DNA from: SG8-41 sp036555615
GTDB taxonomy: Bacteria; Pseudomonadota; Gammaproteobacteria; Burkholderiales; SG8-41
DNA length: 64,000 nucleotides
Assembly: GCA_036555615.1 (NCBI GenBank)
Contig: DATBKZ010000048.1
Coordinates: 1-64,000, forward strand
Direction of reading: 5' to 3'
The notes beneath the pieces are model-generated. The model worked only from the letters and a program-made list of their open reading frames with translations, did not search any database and was not told the origin of the DNA. Below, in pieces: positions 41,797 to 50,775 of this stretch. Made by a program: the position numbers and the translations under genes. Position 1 is the first letter of the stretch, and each line of letters opens with the position of its first letter.

Positions 41797-43410
41797 CTAC
41801 GCCGCCGCGCGCAAGCTCAGGCCGCCGGCCACTTCCCCGTGTCTCTTGTCCAGACGCAGGTGGCGCTCCGTGAGATAGCGTCTCACGTTCTCCGCATCGA
41901 TCCGGGGTCCGGCGAGCCCGACGTGCCCATCCGGTCGCAGCAGGTAGAAAGCCGGCCCGGAAATCGCCACGCGCGCGAGCTCGCTCCGGTTGGCGGGGAC
42001 GTCGGGTATCGCGTGAATGCGCAGCAGCTCGCCGAGCCCGATCGCATCCGCAGATGGCGCGGGCTGGCCGATTACCAGCAGGTTGAAGCGCGTGTCGTCC
42101 AGCTTCTGGAACAGGTCCTCGGCCGGGCCATTCGCGCTGAACATGAGGCTGAGCCATGGGAAACGGTCGCCCGCCACCGGCGCCCCGTCCGGCAGGCCGG
42201 CAAGCGTCCGCGACAGCGGGCTCCTGCGATAACGGATGCCGATCTGCGAGATGGTGCGGAAGGCAAGCTTGCGCACGCGTTCGATCGTCATGGCGCGGGA
42301 CAAGACCCGCGCCATGACCTGCGTGCGGAATAGGCCCGCAATCCAGCTGTCGGAAACCAGCAGCGTGAATATCCGGTCGGTGGTGCGCAGCAGGCGCTGG
42401 GCAACGGGAACGCGCTCGTTCTCATACGTCCCCAGCAGCGCGGGGCGCGCACGGCCCCTCACCACCAGCGCGAGCTTCCACGCCAGGTTATGGGCATCCT
42501 GCAGGCCGGTGTTCATGCCCTGCCCGCCTGCGGGGCTGTGCACATGGGCCGCGTCGCCGAGCAGAAAGCAGCGGCCGTTGCCGAAGCGTTCCGCGCAGCG
42601 GTGATGGATCCGGTATGTCGAGAACCAGTCGCACGCCTTGAACGTCAGGTCCGCGCCCGCCTCCCGGCGCACTGCGGGTATCACCTCCTCCCAGGTGAGA
42701 TCGCTTCGCCCCCTCAAGCGTTTCGGCAAGATACCGATGACGCGCCAGCGGTCGGCGCCTCGCATCGGGAAGAACAGGTGAAACCCGTCCTGCCACATAT
42801 AGACATTCAATTCGTGCGGCACCATCGACCCGGTCGCCTCGGTATCGGCGACGAAGAACACGTGCTCGTACGGCGCGCCGGGAAAGGTAATGCCCGAGAG
42901 CTCGCGCACCGAACTGTGTCCGCCGTCGCAGCCGGCGAGGTACGCTGCCGTGATCTCGCGCGTGGCGCCGCCGGGCTGCTTGAGCGTGGCTGCGACGTGA
43001 TCGGGACGCTGCTCGAGGGCAATGAGCTCGGTATTCCACTGCACCTCGATCCCGAGCTCGCGCAGCTTCGCGCCCATGATCCGCTCGTTGTCGTCCTGCC
43101 CCAGCGCCAGCACGAAAGGAAACGGGCTGAGGCCTCTTCCGATGTCGCCGAGCGGGATGCGGGCTCGCCATATTCCGTTCGCCCACATGTTGGCGCCGCT
43201 GCCGCGGGCGCCCAGCTCGAGCGCCTGGTCCGCTATCCCCATTCGCGAATAGATCTCGAGCGTGCGCGCCTGCACGGCCATCGCGCGCGACTGCTGCGCG
43301 GGTCCGGAGTGGCGGTCAACGATCATGGCGCGCACGCCGCGCCGGGCGAGCTGGATGGCGAGCATCAGCCCGGTCGGGCCGGCCCCTACGATCAGAACAT
43401 CCGCATCCAT
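41797..43410 (-). CDS. FAD-dependent aromatic monooxygenase (PheA/TfdB type)
   Basis: 537 residues. The Rossmann FAD motif GAGPTG is at residues 8-13 (DVLIVGAGPTGLMLAIQLAR), the DG-like motif CDGGHSSVRE near 165, and the FAD ribityl motif FLLGDAAHVHSPAGGQGMN near 285. A C-terminal thioredoxin-like domain ends with the family LRPDGHVGLAG segment. Enzymes of this class hydroxylate phenolic rings or polyketide-like substrates with NAD(P)H and oxygen; no ring-cleavage dioxygenase is adjacent. AAGGAG precedes the ATG. The cupin gene lies 142 bases upstream on the same strand. Confidence 0.93.
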   Translation of the reverse strand: MDADVLIVGAGPTGLMLAIQLARRGVRAMIVDRHSGPAQQSRAMAVQARTLEIYSRMGIADQALELGARGSGANMWANGIWRARIPLGDIGRGLSPFPFVLALGQDDNERIMGAKLRELGIEVQWNTELIALEQRPDHVAATLKQPGGATREITAAYLAGCDGGHSSVRELSGITFPGAPYEHVFFVADTEATGSMVPHELNVYMWQDGFHLFFPMRGADRWRVIGILPKRLRGRSDLTWEEVIPAVRREAGADLTFKACDWFSTYRIHHRCAERFGNGRCFLLGDAAHVHSPAGGQGMNTGLQDAHNLAWKLALVVRGRARPALLGTYENERVPVAQRLLRTTDRIFTLLVSDSWIAGLFRTQVMARVLSRAMTIERVRKLAFRTISQIGIRYRRSPLSRTLAGLPDGAPVAGDRFPWLSLMFSANGPAEDLFQKLDDTRFNLLVIGQPAPSADAIGLGELLRIHAIPDVPANRSELARVAISGPAFYLLRPDGHVGLAGPRIDAENVRRYLTERHLRLDKRHGEVAGGLSLRAAA

Positions 43411-43552
43411 CTAGAGGCTCCTTGCGAAACTCCGCCGCCATCGCGAAGATCCTGCGCGCTTCTTCACGCGCGTCCTCGTTGACTGTCAGGATTACCAGTG
43501 CTCTCTTGACTATTCTCTTGGCTGCTTGGGTGCCGATCCTGCCTCGGTGGTC

Positions 43553-43888
43553 TCAAACGAGCGGAACGAAGTCGTATTCGCCCAGGCCCTGCAGCACGAG
43601 GAAGGTCGCGGACGTGTGCCCGCCGTTCGTGACCAGGTGCGGGCGGCGGGGCTTGACCGAGTACGTGTCGCCGGGGCCGAGCCGCACCTCCTCCTTTGGC
43701 TCCCGCAGAAACAGCCGGATGGTGCCGCTCAGCACGTAGAAGGTGTCCTGCACGTTGTTGTGATAATGCCACGGCACCTTCTGGGTCGTCGAAATCTGGA
43801 TTTCCTGGATGCGGAAACCCCGCCGCGCCGCGTGCTGCGCCCGCCGCTCGACCTCGTAGAGATGCGTGCCGTCCCTCATCGCTTTCAT
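43553..43888 (-). CDS. Cupin domain protein
   Basis: 111 residues, a single cupin barrel. Motif 1 is HYHNNVQDTFYVLSGTIRL (H-x-H, with Asp where Glu is usual), motif 2 is GDTYSVKPRRPHLVTN with the third histidine, so metal binding is plausible. It might be a small isomerase/oxygenase or a sensor for the monooxygenase pathway downstream. The ATG is preceded by GGAGGAATCCC. Confidence 0.88.
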   Translation of the reverse strand: MKAMRDGTHLYEVERRAQHAARRGFRIQEIQISTTQKVPWHYHNNVQDTFYVLSGTIRLFLREPKEEVRLGPGDTYSVKPRRPHLVTNGGHTSATFLVLQGLGEYDFVPLV

Positions 43889-43922
43889 GGGATTCCTCCG
43901 TTCTCCGTTCGCTCGCGTTCAC

Positions 43923-44315
43923 TCAATGCATTCGCAGCTGTGAAAGCAGATACAGGTCCACCCCAAGCGCCTCGAGAAAAAGCAGGATGGCGACAGCGGC
44001 CATCGAGAAGGAGCGCACGGCGTCCTTCCGCTTCGCGAGGAGAAGATAGCGGACGGTCTCCGCCACCAGCAGCGCGAGGGTGGCGACGGGCGCCACCAGG
44101 AACAGCGCGATCAACGTGCTGAACCCCGCGTCCGTGCGATTGAATCCTCCGAGCAGGTCGAAGCTGCCACCGACGAGCAGCAGGATGAGCACCTGAGGCA
44201 ACAATGCGACGACGATTCGAAAGCCAGCCACCGCGCGATTCCAGATTTGCCGCCGAGCAGTCTGGCAACCGATGAGCGGCGACCCATCGACCGCCCGCGC
44301 TCCCCCGTTTGTCAC
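43923..44315 (-). CDS. Small membrane protein of unknown function
   Basis: Up to 130 residues from a GTG with no good ribosome site; a later GTG (near residue 29) is an alternative. Three hydrophobic stretches are visible (VVALLPQVLILLLVGGSF, LIALFLVAPVATLALLVAE, MAAVAILLFLEALGVDLYLL). No family was recognised. It lies between the lipase gene and the cupin gene on the same strand. Confidence 0.5.
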   Translation of the reverse strand: MTNGGARAVDGSPLIGCQTARRQIWNRAVAGFRIVVALLPQVLILLLVGGSFDLLGGFNRTDAGFSTLIALFLVAPVATLALLVAETVRYLLLAKRKDAVRSFSMAAVAILLFLEALGVDLYLLSQLRMH

Positions 44316-44349
44316 TTGCGCCTGAGGGGCAACGGCGGCTGCCAGCTCC

Positions 44350-45606
44350 TCACGCCCGGCACCGGGCGCCCCACGTATTGCCGCGGCTGTCGGCCCGGCC
44401 GGTAAAGTGCCGCACGATCAGGCGATGCAGCATGTCCATGTTCGGCAGGATGCCGTGGAATCCTGCCACGCCGGACACCACCCGGTCCTGGATTTCCCAG
44501 TACTTGTAGTCGTCCGGCGTGACGCAAACGATCTTCTCCTCGGGCAGGAACGCCGGCAGCGCGCCCTCGAACGGAACGGTGCCGTCGCCGGTCTGTCGGC
44601 GCTCTCCTGGCGTCTTACCGCTTTGCCAGCGGTTTTCCCGGTCTTCGGAGCGAAAATCGAATTCGGGCCCGGCAGCGGTTGCCCTTGCCTTCAGACGCAC
44701 GCGGGTAACCGAGTCAACGCCCGCCACGCACAGCCAGTCGTCGGGGCCAAAGCCAGCCGTTGAAAGCTTGAAGCCGTCGATGCGCCGGCGGTGCGCCTTC
44801 GCCGTGTCCAGCATTGCCCGGAACAATGTGATCGCCTGCTGCGCGCCGTCCTGCGGGGTGCGCCCGTAGAGCCGCACGTATTCCTCCAGCGTCTTCAGGA
44901 TGCTGGGTTGCCACGGCCGCGGATCGAACAAGTCGGCCTTGGGAAGCTTGGGATCGATCTCGAGCCCGGGACACGACGGCAGCAGGTGATAGAGGGCGGG
45001 AGTCACCCGCGCCGCCTCCCGCTCCCGTGAACTGGGGACATCGGATCCCAGGTTTGCGGTGCCGGTCGCGATCTTGATCACGGCCTCGAACGACCCTTTG
45101 TACGGCGTTGCGAGCGTCGCCACCTTCTCCACCCTCGACTTCTTCCCGCTGCGCGCGAGATATCCCGTGATGACGAGCCCGCCCATCGAATGACCGACGA
45201 GATTCACCCGCGGGCGCTTCGAGTAGCCCGCCGCGTGGTAGTGGCGCATCAGCTTCGTGCGCTCGATGACCTCGCCGATGAACTCCGCCAGCTGCTGCTC
45301 GATCGCGTCGAGCGGCTGCCGCCAGTCATAGGCAAACGGATAGACCGGCACCGGCTCGTCCTCGCGCGTGCCCAGGTTGTACCGCAGCTCCTCGATCAAT
45401 TCGCGATAGGCGATCTCGAGCAACTGGTCGGGCCGCAGGCGCGCCGGCTCCATGACCTCGAAGCGCGTGTTGTCGGGGTGGAGCGAGATCCGGGTGTAGT
45501 CCTTGGTGAGCACCGACCACACGGTTTCCGGTGGCAGCGGATACTCGTCGCGCAAGGAGGACGCGGTTATGCCGGGAACAACGATGACGGGGTGAGCAAG
45601 CGCCAT
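44350..45606 (-). CDS. LCAT-like lipase/acyltransferase
   Basis: 418 residues from the ATG. The chain opens with PVIVVPGITASSLRDE (oxyanion region with a conserved Pro-Gly), and the nucleophile is S140 in LVGHSMGGLVITGYLARSG. GDGTVPFEGALP near residue 360 and FHGILPNMDMLHRLIVRHF near 390 (base histidine) complete the pattern of the lecithin:cholesterol acyltransferase-like family. It likely acts on phospholipids or lipid esters. No signal peptide is evident. Six bases separate it from the DUF2339 stop, so it is co-transcribed with that membrane protein. Confidence 0.85.
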   Translation of the reverse strand: MALAHPVIVVPGITASSLRDEYPLPPETVWSVLTKDYTRISLHPDNTRFEVMEPARLRPDQLLEIAYRELIEELRYNLGTREDEPVPVYPFAYDWRQPLDAIEQQLAEFIGEVIERTKLMRHYHAAGYSKRPRVNLVGHSMGGLVITGYLARSGKKSRVEKVATLATPYKGSFEAVIKIATGTANLGSDVPSSREREAARVTPALYHLLPSCPGLEIDPKLPKADLFDPRPWQPSILKTLEEYVRLYGRTPQDGAQQAITLFRAMLDTAKAHRRRIDGFKLSTAGFGPDDWLCVAGVDSVTRVRLKARATAAGPEFDFRSEDRENRWQSGKTPGERRQTGDGTVPFEGALPAFLPEEKIVCVTPDDYKYWEIQDRVVSGVAGFHGILPNMDMLHRLIVRHFTGRADSRGNTWGARCRA

Positions 45607-45611
45607 GCGAC

Positions 45612-47234
45612 TTATTTGCTCCCGGCGGCGGGCAAGCGCTGGTAAAGCAACCCCCCGAGGTAGAACGTGACGCCCAGCACGACGAGGCTGATGATCCGCG
45701 TCAGTGGAGATGCCCCGCCGAGGTCGTAGAGCAGGACCTTTGCGGCCGCGGCGCCGAACACGAGCAGCGAAGACTGCGCGAGCACACGGTCGCGCTGCCA
45801 GAGCGACAGGCCGAGGCAGGCAAGCGCAATCACGCCCCACGCCGTGGATTCCACGATCCCTTCCTTGAGCAGGTGCAGCGCCGCCGCCATCGCGCAGAGA
45901 TGCCCGGCATAGAGCACGAGCGTGGCGATGCCCTTGGCTGGTTCGCGATTCCGCAGGAAGTAATAGCCGACGTAGAGCTGCAGGGCGTATGCAACGGCCA
46001 GCCACGAGCGCGCCGGCACCGCCCGGACATCGGCATCGAATATGACCCGCAGGTAGTTGATCGCGAAGATCACGCTCACCGCGACCCAGACCGGCCAGCT
46101 CGCCCGGATGCCGCTGCCGTGCCGCATGGCAACGATGGCGGTGACGGGCATGATCACGAATGCCACCCACGGCGCCCACTTGTCGGGAACCGATTCGAGG
46201 TAGCCGGCGTGGAACAGCACCAGCGCGACGTAGGCCCAGAGCAGGAATTCGCCGCCCGGCAGCGGGCGCTGCATTACCGCGCGGGCGCTGCCGTAAAGAG
46301 CCGCGATCATGACGCCGCTGCCGACCGCGATCCAGGGCGCGATCTCCGGCAGATGCCGCTTGAGCAGCGCGTACTGCAGGAAATAGAAGATGAGGAGCGG
46401 CGGCAGGTGCCCCCAGGCCGACACGTCGTCGAGAGGCGACTTGTTGCGAATCGTGAACAGCGCGGTGGCGGTGCCGAATATCGCGAACTGCACCGTCTGG
46501 AACGTGAGCGCGGCCGTCCACGCATCCGGCGCCTTGTTGCGGAACATGAAGTCGAAAATGATCAACGCGAGATAGAGCGCCAGGAGGTAGATCAATCGCC
46601 GCCCGTGCCAGATCGAGAACACGCAGAACACCACGCCCCACGCCGTGAAATAGATCACCAGGTCGGTGATCGTCGGCACGCCCGAGATCAGCAGCGGCGC
46701 GGAATACGAGCCGGCCACCGCGAACAGCGCGTAGAGGTCGCTCGCGAAGATCCGGCACAGCGCCAGCGACAGCAGGCACACAACGACCACGGCCACCGTG
46801 GCCGGCGCCGCGTCGATGAATCCGTAGAAAAGATGCGCGCCGTAGATGGAGAGAAAGAGGATCGCCACCCCGCCTGCCGGGAGCAGGCCCGCGTACTGGC
46901 GGTTGACGCTCCGGAGCACGAATCCCGCAGCGATCATCGCCAGTCCCGAAATGGCGGCGAGCGCGACCTGCCGCACCGGCGTGAGCCAGCCGCTCTCGAC
47001 CGCCAGGCGAATGAGATACGCGGCCGCGAGCACCAGCGCGATCGCGCCACCCCAGCCCAGGATGCTGGTCACCAGCGATGGACGATCGCCGGCCTCGGGC
47101 TTCGGCGGAGGGGCTTTCGGCGCAGCCGGCCGCGCACCCGGCACCGGCGCGCCCGGCTTGGCCCATTGCGCCTCGATGCGGGCAAGGCGCGCTTCGACAT
47201 TGTCCAGCCGTTTTTCAATTTCTACGGGATCCAT
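45612..47234 (-). CDS. DUF2339 multipass membrane protein
   Basis: 540 residues from the ATG with GGGGGAGG upstream. A short coiled coil (EIEKRLDNVEARLARIEAQW) and a proline-rich linker (residues 28-48) precede roughly 14-16 predicted helices, the DUF2339 layout. Family-typical segments are LGWGGAIALVLAAAYLIR and LLYDLGGASPLTRIISLVVL. The function is unknown. Its transcriptional partner here is the LCAT-like lipase, which could mean a role in membrane-lipid turnover, but that is guesswork. Confidence 0.87.
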   Translation of the reverse strand: MDPVEIEKRLDNVEARLARIEAQWAKPGAPVPGARPAAPKAPPPKPEAGDRPSLVTSILGWGGAIALVLAAAYLIRLAVESGWLTPVRQVALAAISGLAMIAAGFVLRSVNRQYAGLLPAGGVAILFLSIYGAHLFYGFIDAAPATVAVVVVCLLSLALCRIFASDLYALFAVAGSYSAPLLISGVPTITDLVIYFTAWGVVFCVFSIWHGRRLIYLLALYLALIIFDFMFRNKAPDAWTAALTFQTVQFAIFGTATALFTIRNKSPLDDVSAWGHLPPLLIFYFLQYALLKRHLPEIAPWIAVGSGVMIAALYGSARAVMQRPLPGGEFLLWAYVALVLFHAGYLESVPDKWAPWVAFVIMPVTAIVAMRHGSGIRASWPVWVAVSVIFAINYLRVIFDADVRAVPARSWLAVAYALQLYVGYYFLRNREPAKGIATLVLYAGHLCAMAAALHLLKEGIVESTAWGVIALACLGLSLWQRDRVLAQSSLLVFGAAAAKVLLYDLGGASPLTRIISLVVLGVTFYLGGLLYQRLPAAGSK

Positions 47235-47317
47235 GCCTCCCCCATCGACCGCCGGGATCCATTGCCAGCCGCGCGTCACCTGCTCCCGGGCGCGTTGCGC
47301 AACGCTTCGCGGCCTTG

Positions 47318-48751
47318 CTACAAGCCTGCCTGCGAGACGAACTTGGGATTGAGATAGGCCTCGATCGCCTCGCTGCCACCCTCCGAGCCGTAGCCCGAAT
47401 CCTTTACCCCGCCGAACGGCACTTCGGGCAGCGCAAGTCCCAGGTGATTGATGGTCATCATGCCGGTCTCGACCGACGCCGCGACGGCATTGGCGGTTTT
47501 GGCGGAGCGCGTCCACGCGTACGCAGCGAGCCCGTACGGCAGGCGATTCGCTTCCGTCACGGCGTCCTCGAGGCTACGGAAGGGATTGATGATGGCGAGC
47601 GGCCCGAACGGCTCCTGGTTCATCGCCAGCGCTTCCCTCGGCAGCTCCGTGATAACCGTGGGCTCGAAGAAGTTTCCCTTCTCGCCGATCGGGTAGCCGC
47701 CGGTGAGCACCTTGCCGCCGTGCTTTCTTGCATCGTCCACATGGGCTTCCATCGCGCGGGTGCGGCGCGGATTCGCGAGCGGGCCCATCTTCGTATCCTT
47801 GTCCATCCCGTCGCCGACCTTGATCGCCTTGGCGCCCGCGACGAACTTGTCGACGAAGCTCGCGTATACCCCCTCCTGCACCAGGAAGCGTGTCGGCGAG
47901 ATGCATACCTGCCCGGCGTTGCGGTATTTCATGAACGTCATCGTCTTGGCCGCGGCGTCGACGTCGCTGTCGTCGAAGACGATCACCGGCGCGTGTCCGC
48001 CGAGCTCCATGGTCGTGCGCTTCATGTAAGTCCCGGCCAGAGCGGCGAGCTGCTTGCCGACCGCAACGGAGCCGGTGAACGACATCTTGCGGATGACCGG
48101 ATGCGGAACGAGGTAGCTCGAGATGTCCGCGGGATTGCCGTAGACGAGGCCGATCACTCCCGAGGGAACGCCGGCGTCGGCAAAAGCGCGGATCAGCTCG
48201 GCGGGTGACGCGGGCGTCTCTTCCGGCGCCTTGACGATGATCGAGCAGCCGGCGGCGAGCGCGGCCGAGAGCTTGCGCACCACCTGGTTGATCGGGAAAT
48301 TCCACGGCGTGAACGCGGCGACCGGCCCCACCGGCTCCTTGATGACGAGCTGATAGACACCCTCCGCGCGCGCCGGGATCACGCGCCCGTAGGCACGGCG
48401 CGCCTCTTCGGCGAACCAGTCGATGACGTCCGCGCCGGCAAGCGCTTCCCCCTTGGCTTCTGCGAGCGGCTTGCCCTGCTCCATGGTGAGAGTCGGCGCA
48501 ATGGCGTCGGCGCGCTCCCGAAAAAGGTGCGCGGCCTTGCGCATGATTTTCGATCGGTCGAACGCCGAAACCTTGCGCCAGGTCCGGAAGCCCTGCTCCG
48601 CAGCTTCCAGCGCGCGATCAAGGTCGGCGCGCTCCGCATAGGCGACGGTCCCGATCTGGCTGCCCGTGGCCGGATTGAGGACCGGCAGCGTGCGGCCAGA
48701 GGCGCCCGGACCCCAGACACCGTTAATGTAGAGCAGCGTGTTCGGATACAT
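47318..48751 (-). CDS. gabD: NAD(P)-dependent succinate-semialdehyde dehydrogenase
   Basis: 477 residues, normal length. The catalytic base is E249 (TMELGGHAPV) and the nucleophile C283 (NAGQVCISPTR); NAD contacts are FTPWNFPINQ and FTGSVAVGK. The pattern LGGHAPVIVFDDSDVD is close to the GabD subgroup, which oxidises succinate semialdehyde to succinate, though related aldehydes can be used. It lies downstream of the TauD-like dioxygenase on the same strand. Confidence 0.92.
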   Translation of the reverse strand: MYPNTLLYINGVWGPGASGRTLPVLNPATGSQIGTVAYAERADLDRALEAAEQGFRTWRKVSAFDRSKIMRKAAHLFRERADAIAPTLTMEQGKPLAEAKGEALAGADVIDWFAEEARRAYGRVIPARAEGVYQLVIKEPVGPVAAFTPWNFPINQVVRKLSAALAAGCSIIVKAPEETPASPAELIRAFADAGVPSGVIGLVYGNPADISSYLVPHPVIRKMSFTGSVAVGKQLAALAGTYMKRTTMELGGHAPVIVFDDSDVDAAAKTMTFMKYRNAGQVCISPTRFLVQEGVYASFVDKFVAGAKAIKVGDGMDKDTKMGPLANPRRTRAMEAHVDDARKHGGKVLTGGYPIGEKGNFFEPTVITELPREALAMNQEPFGPLAIINPFRSLEDAVTEANRLPYGLAAYAWTRSAKTANAVAASVETGMMTINHLGLALPEVPFGGVKDSGYGSEGGSEAIEAYLNPKFVSQAGL

Positions 48752-48787
48752 GCTCAGTTTCCCTCGTGGCGCGTGGCATGTGAGTCG

Positions 48788-49675
48788 CTAGAACGGCACG
48801 GAGCCGTTCACGGTCACGCGGTGCATCAGGCGGCGCTGGTTCTCGCCGTAATCGCGCACCGCCAGGTGCTGGCAGGTGCAGTTGTCCCACATCAGCACGT
48901 CGCCGGCCTGCCAGCGGTGGCGGTACTGGAACTTCGGGTCGATCAGGTGGCGGTGCAAAGCCGCGATGAGAGGCAAAGCTTCGGCTTCCCCCATGCCTTC
49001 GATGCCGGTGCATTCGCCCTCCGTGACGTAAATGCACTTGCGGCCGGTAACCGGATGAGTGCGGAAGATTGGATGCGCGACGGGCGGCGTCTTGTCCAGG
49101 TGCTCGCGCGTGACTTCGCGCGTCAGGCCCACCGCCGCCTTGCGCGCCTGCATCTTGGCGAGGTAGCTGTGCGTCGAGCGCTTGCCCGCGAGCCGGGCCT
49201 TGAGCTCCGGTGCGAGCGCGTCGTAGGCAGCGGCCGCACTGGCGAATATCGTGTCGCCGAGCACAGTTCCGTCCGGGGCGTGCGGAACCTCGATCGCGTG
49301 GAGCATCGAGCAGCGCGGCGGGCAGGCGTATGCCGACATATCCGTGTGCCAGGTGGTGCCGGCATCGGCGAGCCCGATGTAGCGGCCGTTCTCCTTGATG
49401 TTCGAGACCAGAAGAACTTCGGGACGCTTCGCCAGACAGGCCTGAGTGTTGACGTTGATCTCGACCTCGCCGAAGCGCCGCGCAAAGGCGATCTGCTGCC
49501 CTACCGTGATGTTCTGGTGCCGAAAGAAGATCACGCCGTGCTGATTAAACGCGTCCTCGATGCGCCCGAAGGTCGCCGCGTCGAGTTCCAGCGCGAGGTC
49601 AACGCCGCGGATCTCGGCGCCGAGCGCCGCGCCGGTCGGCACGATGCTCACGCCGGCGACTGCCAGATGAATCAC
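48788..49675 (-). CDS. TauD/TfdA family 2-oxoglutarate-dependent dioxygenase
   Basis: 295 residues from a GTG (AGGGG ten bases upstream; starts further upstream overlap the Bug gene stop). The iron ligands are H110-x-D112 in TTWHTDMSAY and the distal H285 in LMHRVTVNG, with a late arginine for 2-oxoglutarate. It hydroxylates a substrate such as taurine, alkyl sulfate, 2,4-D or another acid; the ligand is not readable. A Bug binding protein gene precedes it and SSADH follows, suggesting uptake, cleavage, aldehyde oxidation in sequence. Confidence 0.92.
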   Translation of the reverse strand: MIHLAVAGVSIVPTGAALGAEIRGVDLALELDAATFGRIEDAFNQHGVIFFRHQNITVGQQIAFARRFGEVEINVNTQACLAKRPEVLLVSNIKENGRYIGLADAGTTWHTDMSAYACPPRCSMLHAIEVPHAPDGTVLGDTIFASAAAAYDALAPELKARLAGKRSTHSYLAKMQARKAAVGLTREVTREHLDKTPPVAHPIFRTHPVTGRKCIYVTEGECTGIEGMGEAEALPLIAALHRHLIDPKFQYRHRWQAGDVLMWDNCTCQHLAVRDYGENQRRLMHRVTVNGSVPF

Positions 49676-49694
49676 GGCTTGATATCCCCTGCGG

Positions 49695-50681
49695 CTAGCT
49701 GCCGGCACGGATGTTGGCGATCCGGGCGACTTCCTTCCATTTGGCCATCTCGACGGGAATCAGCTTCTGGACCTCGGCGGGCGTGCGGTAATCGGCCTCG
49801 ACGCCCTCTGCTGCGAAGCGCTTGAGGGTCGCCGGCTGCTCGAGATACCGCTTCATCTCGCCGCTGAGCTTGTTGACCACACCCCGCGGCGTGCCGGCGG
49901 GCGCTGCGATCGCCCACCAGTTGTTCGCCTCGTAGCCGGATACGCCGGCTTCGGCGATGGTCGGCAGATCCGGCGCGGCAGTGGCGCGCTTCGTGCCGGT
50001 CGTCGCGAGCGCCTTGATCCGCCCTGATTTCATGTGCGGCAGCGTTTGAATCAGCGAGCCCAAGTTCACGTGCGCCTGCCCGCCCATGACATCCATCAGC
50101 GCGGGGAAGCCACCCTTGTAGATCACGACCAGCATCTTCATGCCCGAGAGGTGATTGAACAACTCGCTCGCAAATTGGGCAAAGCCGCCCGAGGTGGCGA
50201 GCGTAAGCTTGCCGGGGTTGGCCTTGCCGTGCGCGATGAGTTCCTGCGCCGAGTTCACCTTGAGCGCCGGTCCTACCGAGAGCACGCTCGGGCCGTATCC
50301 CAGCCTCCCCACCCAGGAGAAGGACTTGTGCGGATCGTAGGGCACCTTGCGCGTCGCCCCGTTCACGGCGAACGCTGCCGAAGCGATCAGCAGCGTGTGG
50401 CCGTCGGGTTGCGCGCGCGCCACGATATCGGTGCCGATGATGGCATCCGCCCCCGGGCGGTTATCCACGACCACCTGCTTGCCCAGGCGCTCGGTGAGAT
50501 AGAGCGCGAAATAGCGGCCCATGATGTCGTTGCTGCCGCCGGGCGGGAACGGAATGATGAGCCGGATCGGCCGCGCGGGATATCCGGCGGCAGACTCCTC
50601 CTTCGAACCCTGCTGCGCCGCCTGCGCGCCGCCCGCGGCGGCGAGCAACACGGCAAAGCACACTGCGAGAATTGTCCTCAT
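49695..50681 (-). CDS. Bug/TctC-type periplasmic substrate-binding protein
   Basis: 328 residues from the ATG behind GAGGGGAG. A signal peptide ends near LLAAAGGAQAAQQ. The Bug pattern is clear: RPIRLIIPFPPGGSNDIMGR, VVVDNRPGADAIIGTDIVAR, VVIYKGGFPALMDVMGGQ, LPTIAEAGVSGYEANNWW. It binds a carboxylate in the periplasm; no TctA/TctB permease is present in the window. It is 19 bases upstream of the dioxygenase gene, so its ligand is likely the substrate of that enzyme. Confidence 0.94.
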   Translation of the reverse strand: MRTILAVCFAVLLAAAGGAQAAQQGSKEESAAGYPARPIRLIIPFPPGGSNDIMGRYFALYLTERLGKQVVVDNRPGADAIIGTDIVARAQPDGHTLLIASAAFAVNGATRKVPYDPHKSFSWVGRLGYGPSVLSVGPALKVNSAQELIAHGKANPGKLTLATSGGFAQFASELFNHLSGMKMLVVIYKGGFPALMDVMGGQAHVNLGSLIQTLPHMKSGRIKALATTGTKRATAAPDLPTIAEAGVSGYEANNWWAIAAPAGTPRGVVNKLSGEMKRYLEQPATLKRFAAEGVEADYRTPAEVQKLIPVEMAKWKEVARIANIRAGS

Positions 50682-50775
50682 GGCGCTCCCCTCTCTTGCG
50701 TTAAGCGCACGATACACCAGTCCGGGCCGGAAGAAGCTACACTCCCTCAGTTCGTTCATCAAACTGGAGCAATTC

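Noticed and set aside
43425..43550. Possible small gene on the minus strand between the cupin and monooxygenase genes
   Set aside because: The frame reads like a short charged helix (VNEDAREEARRIFAMAAEF), but it has no start codon with a ribosome site and begins in frame right after the cupin stop. A frameshifted or read-through remnant is possible, not supported enough to list.
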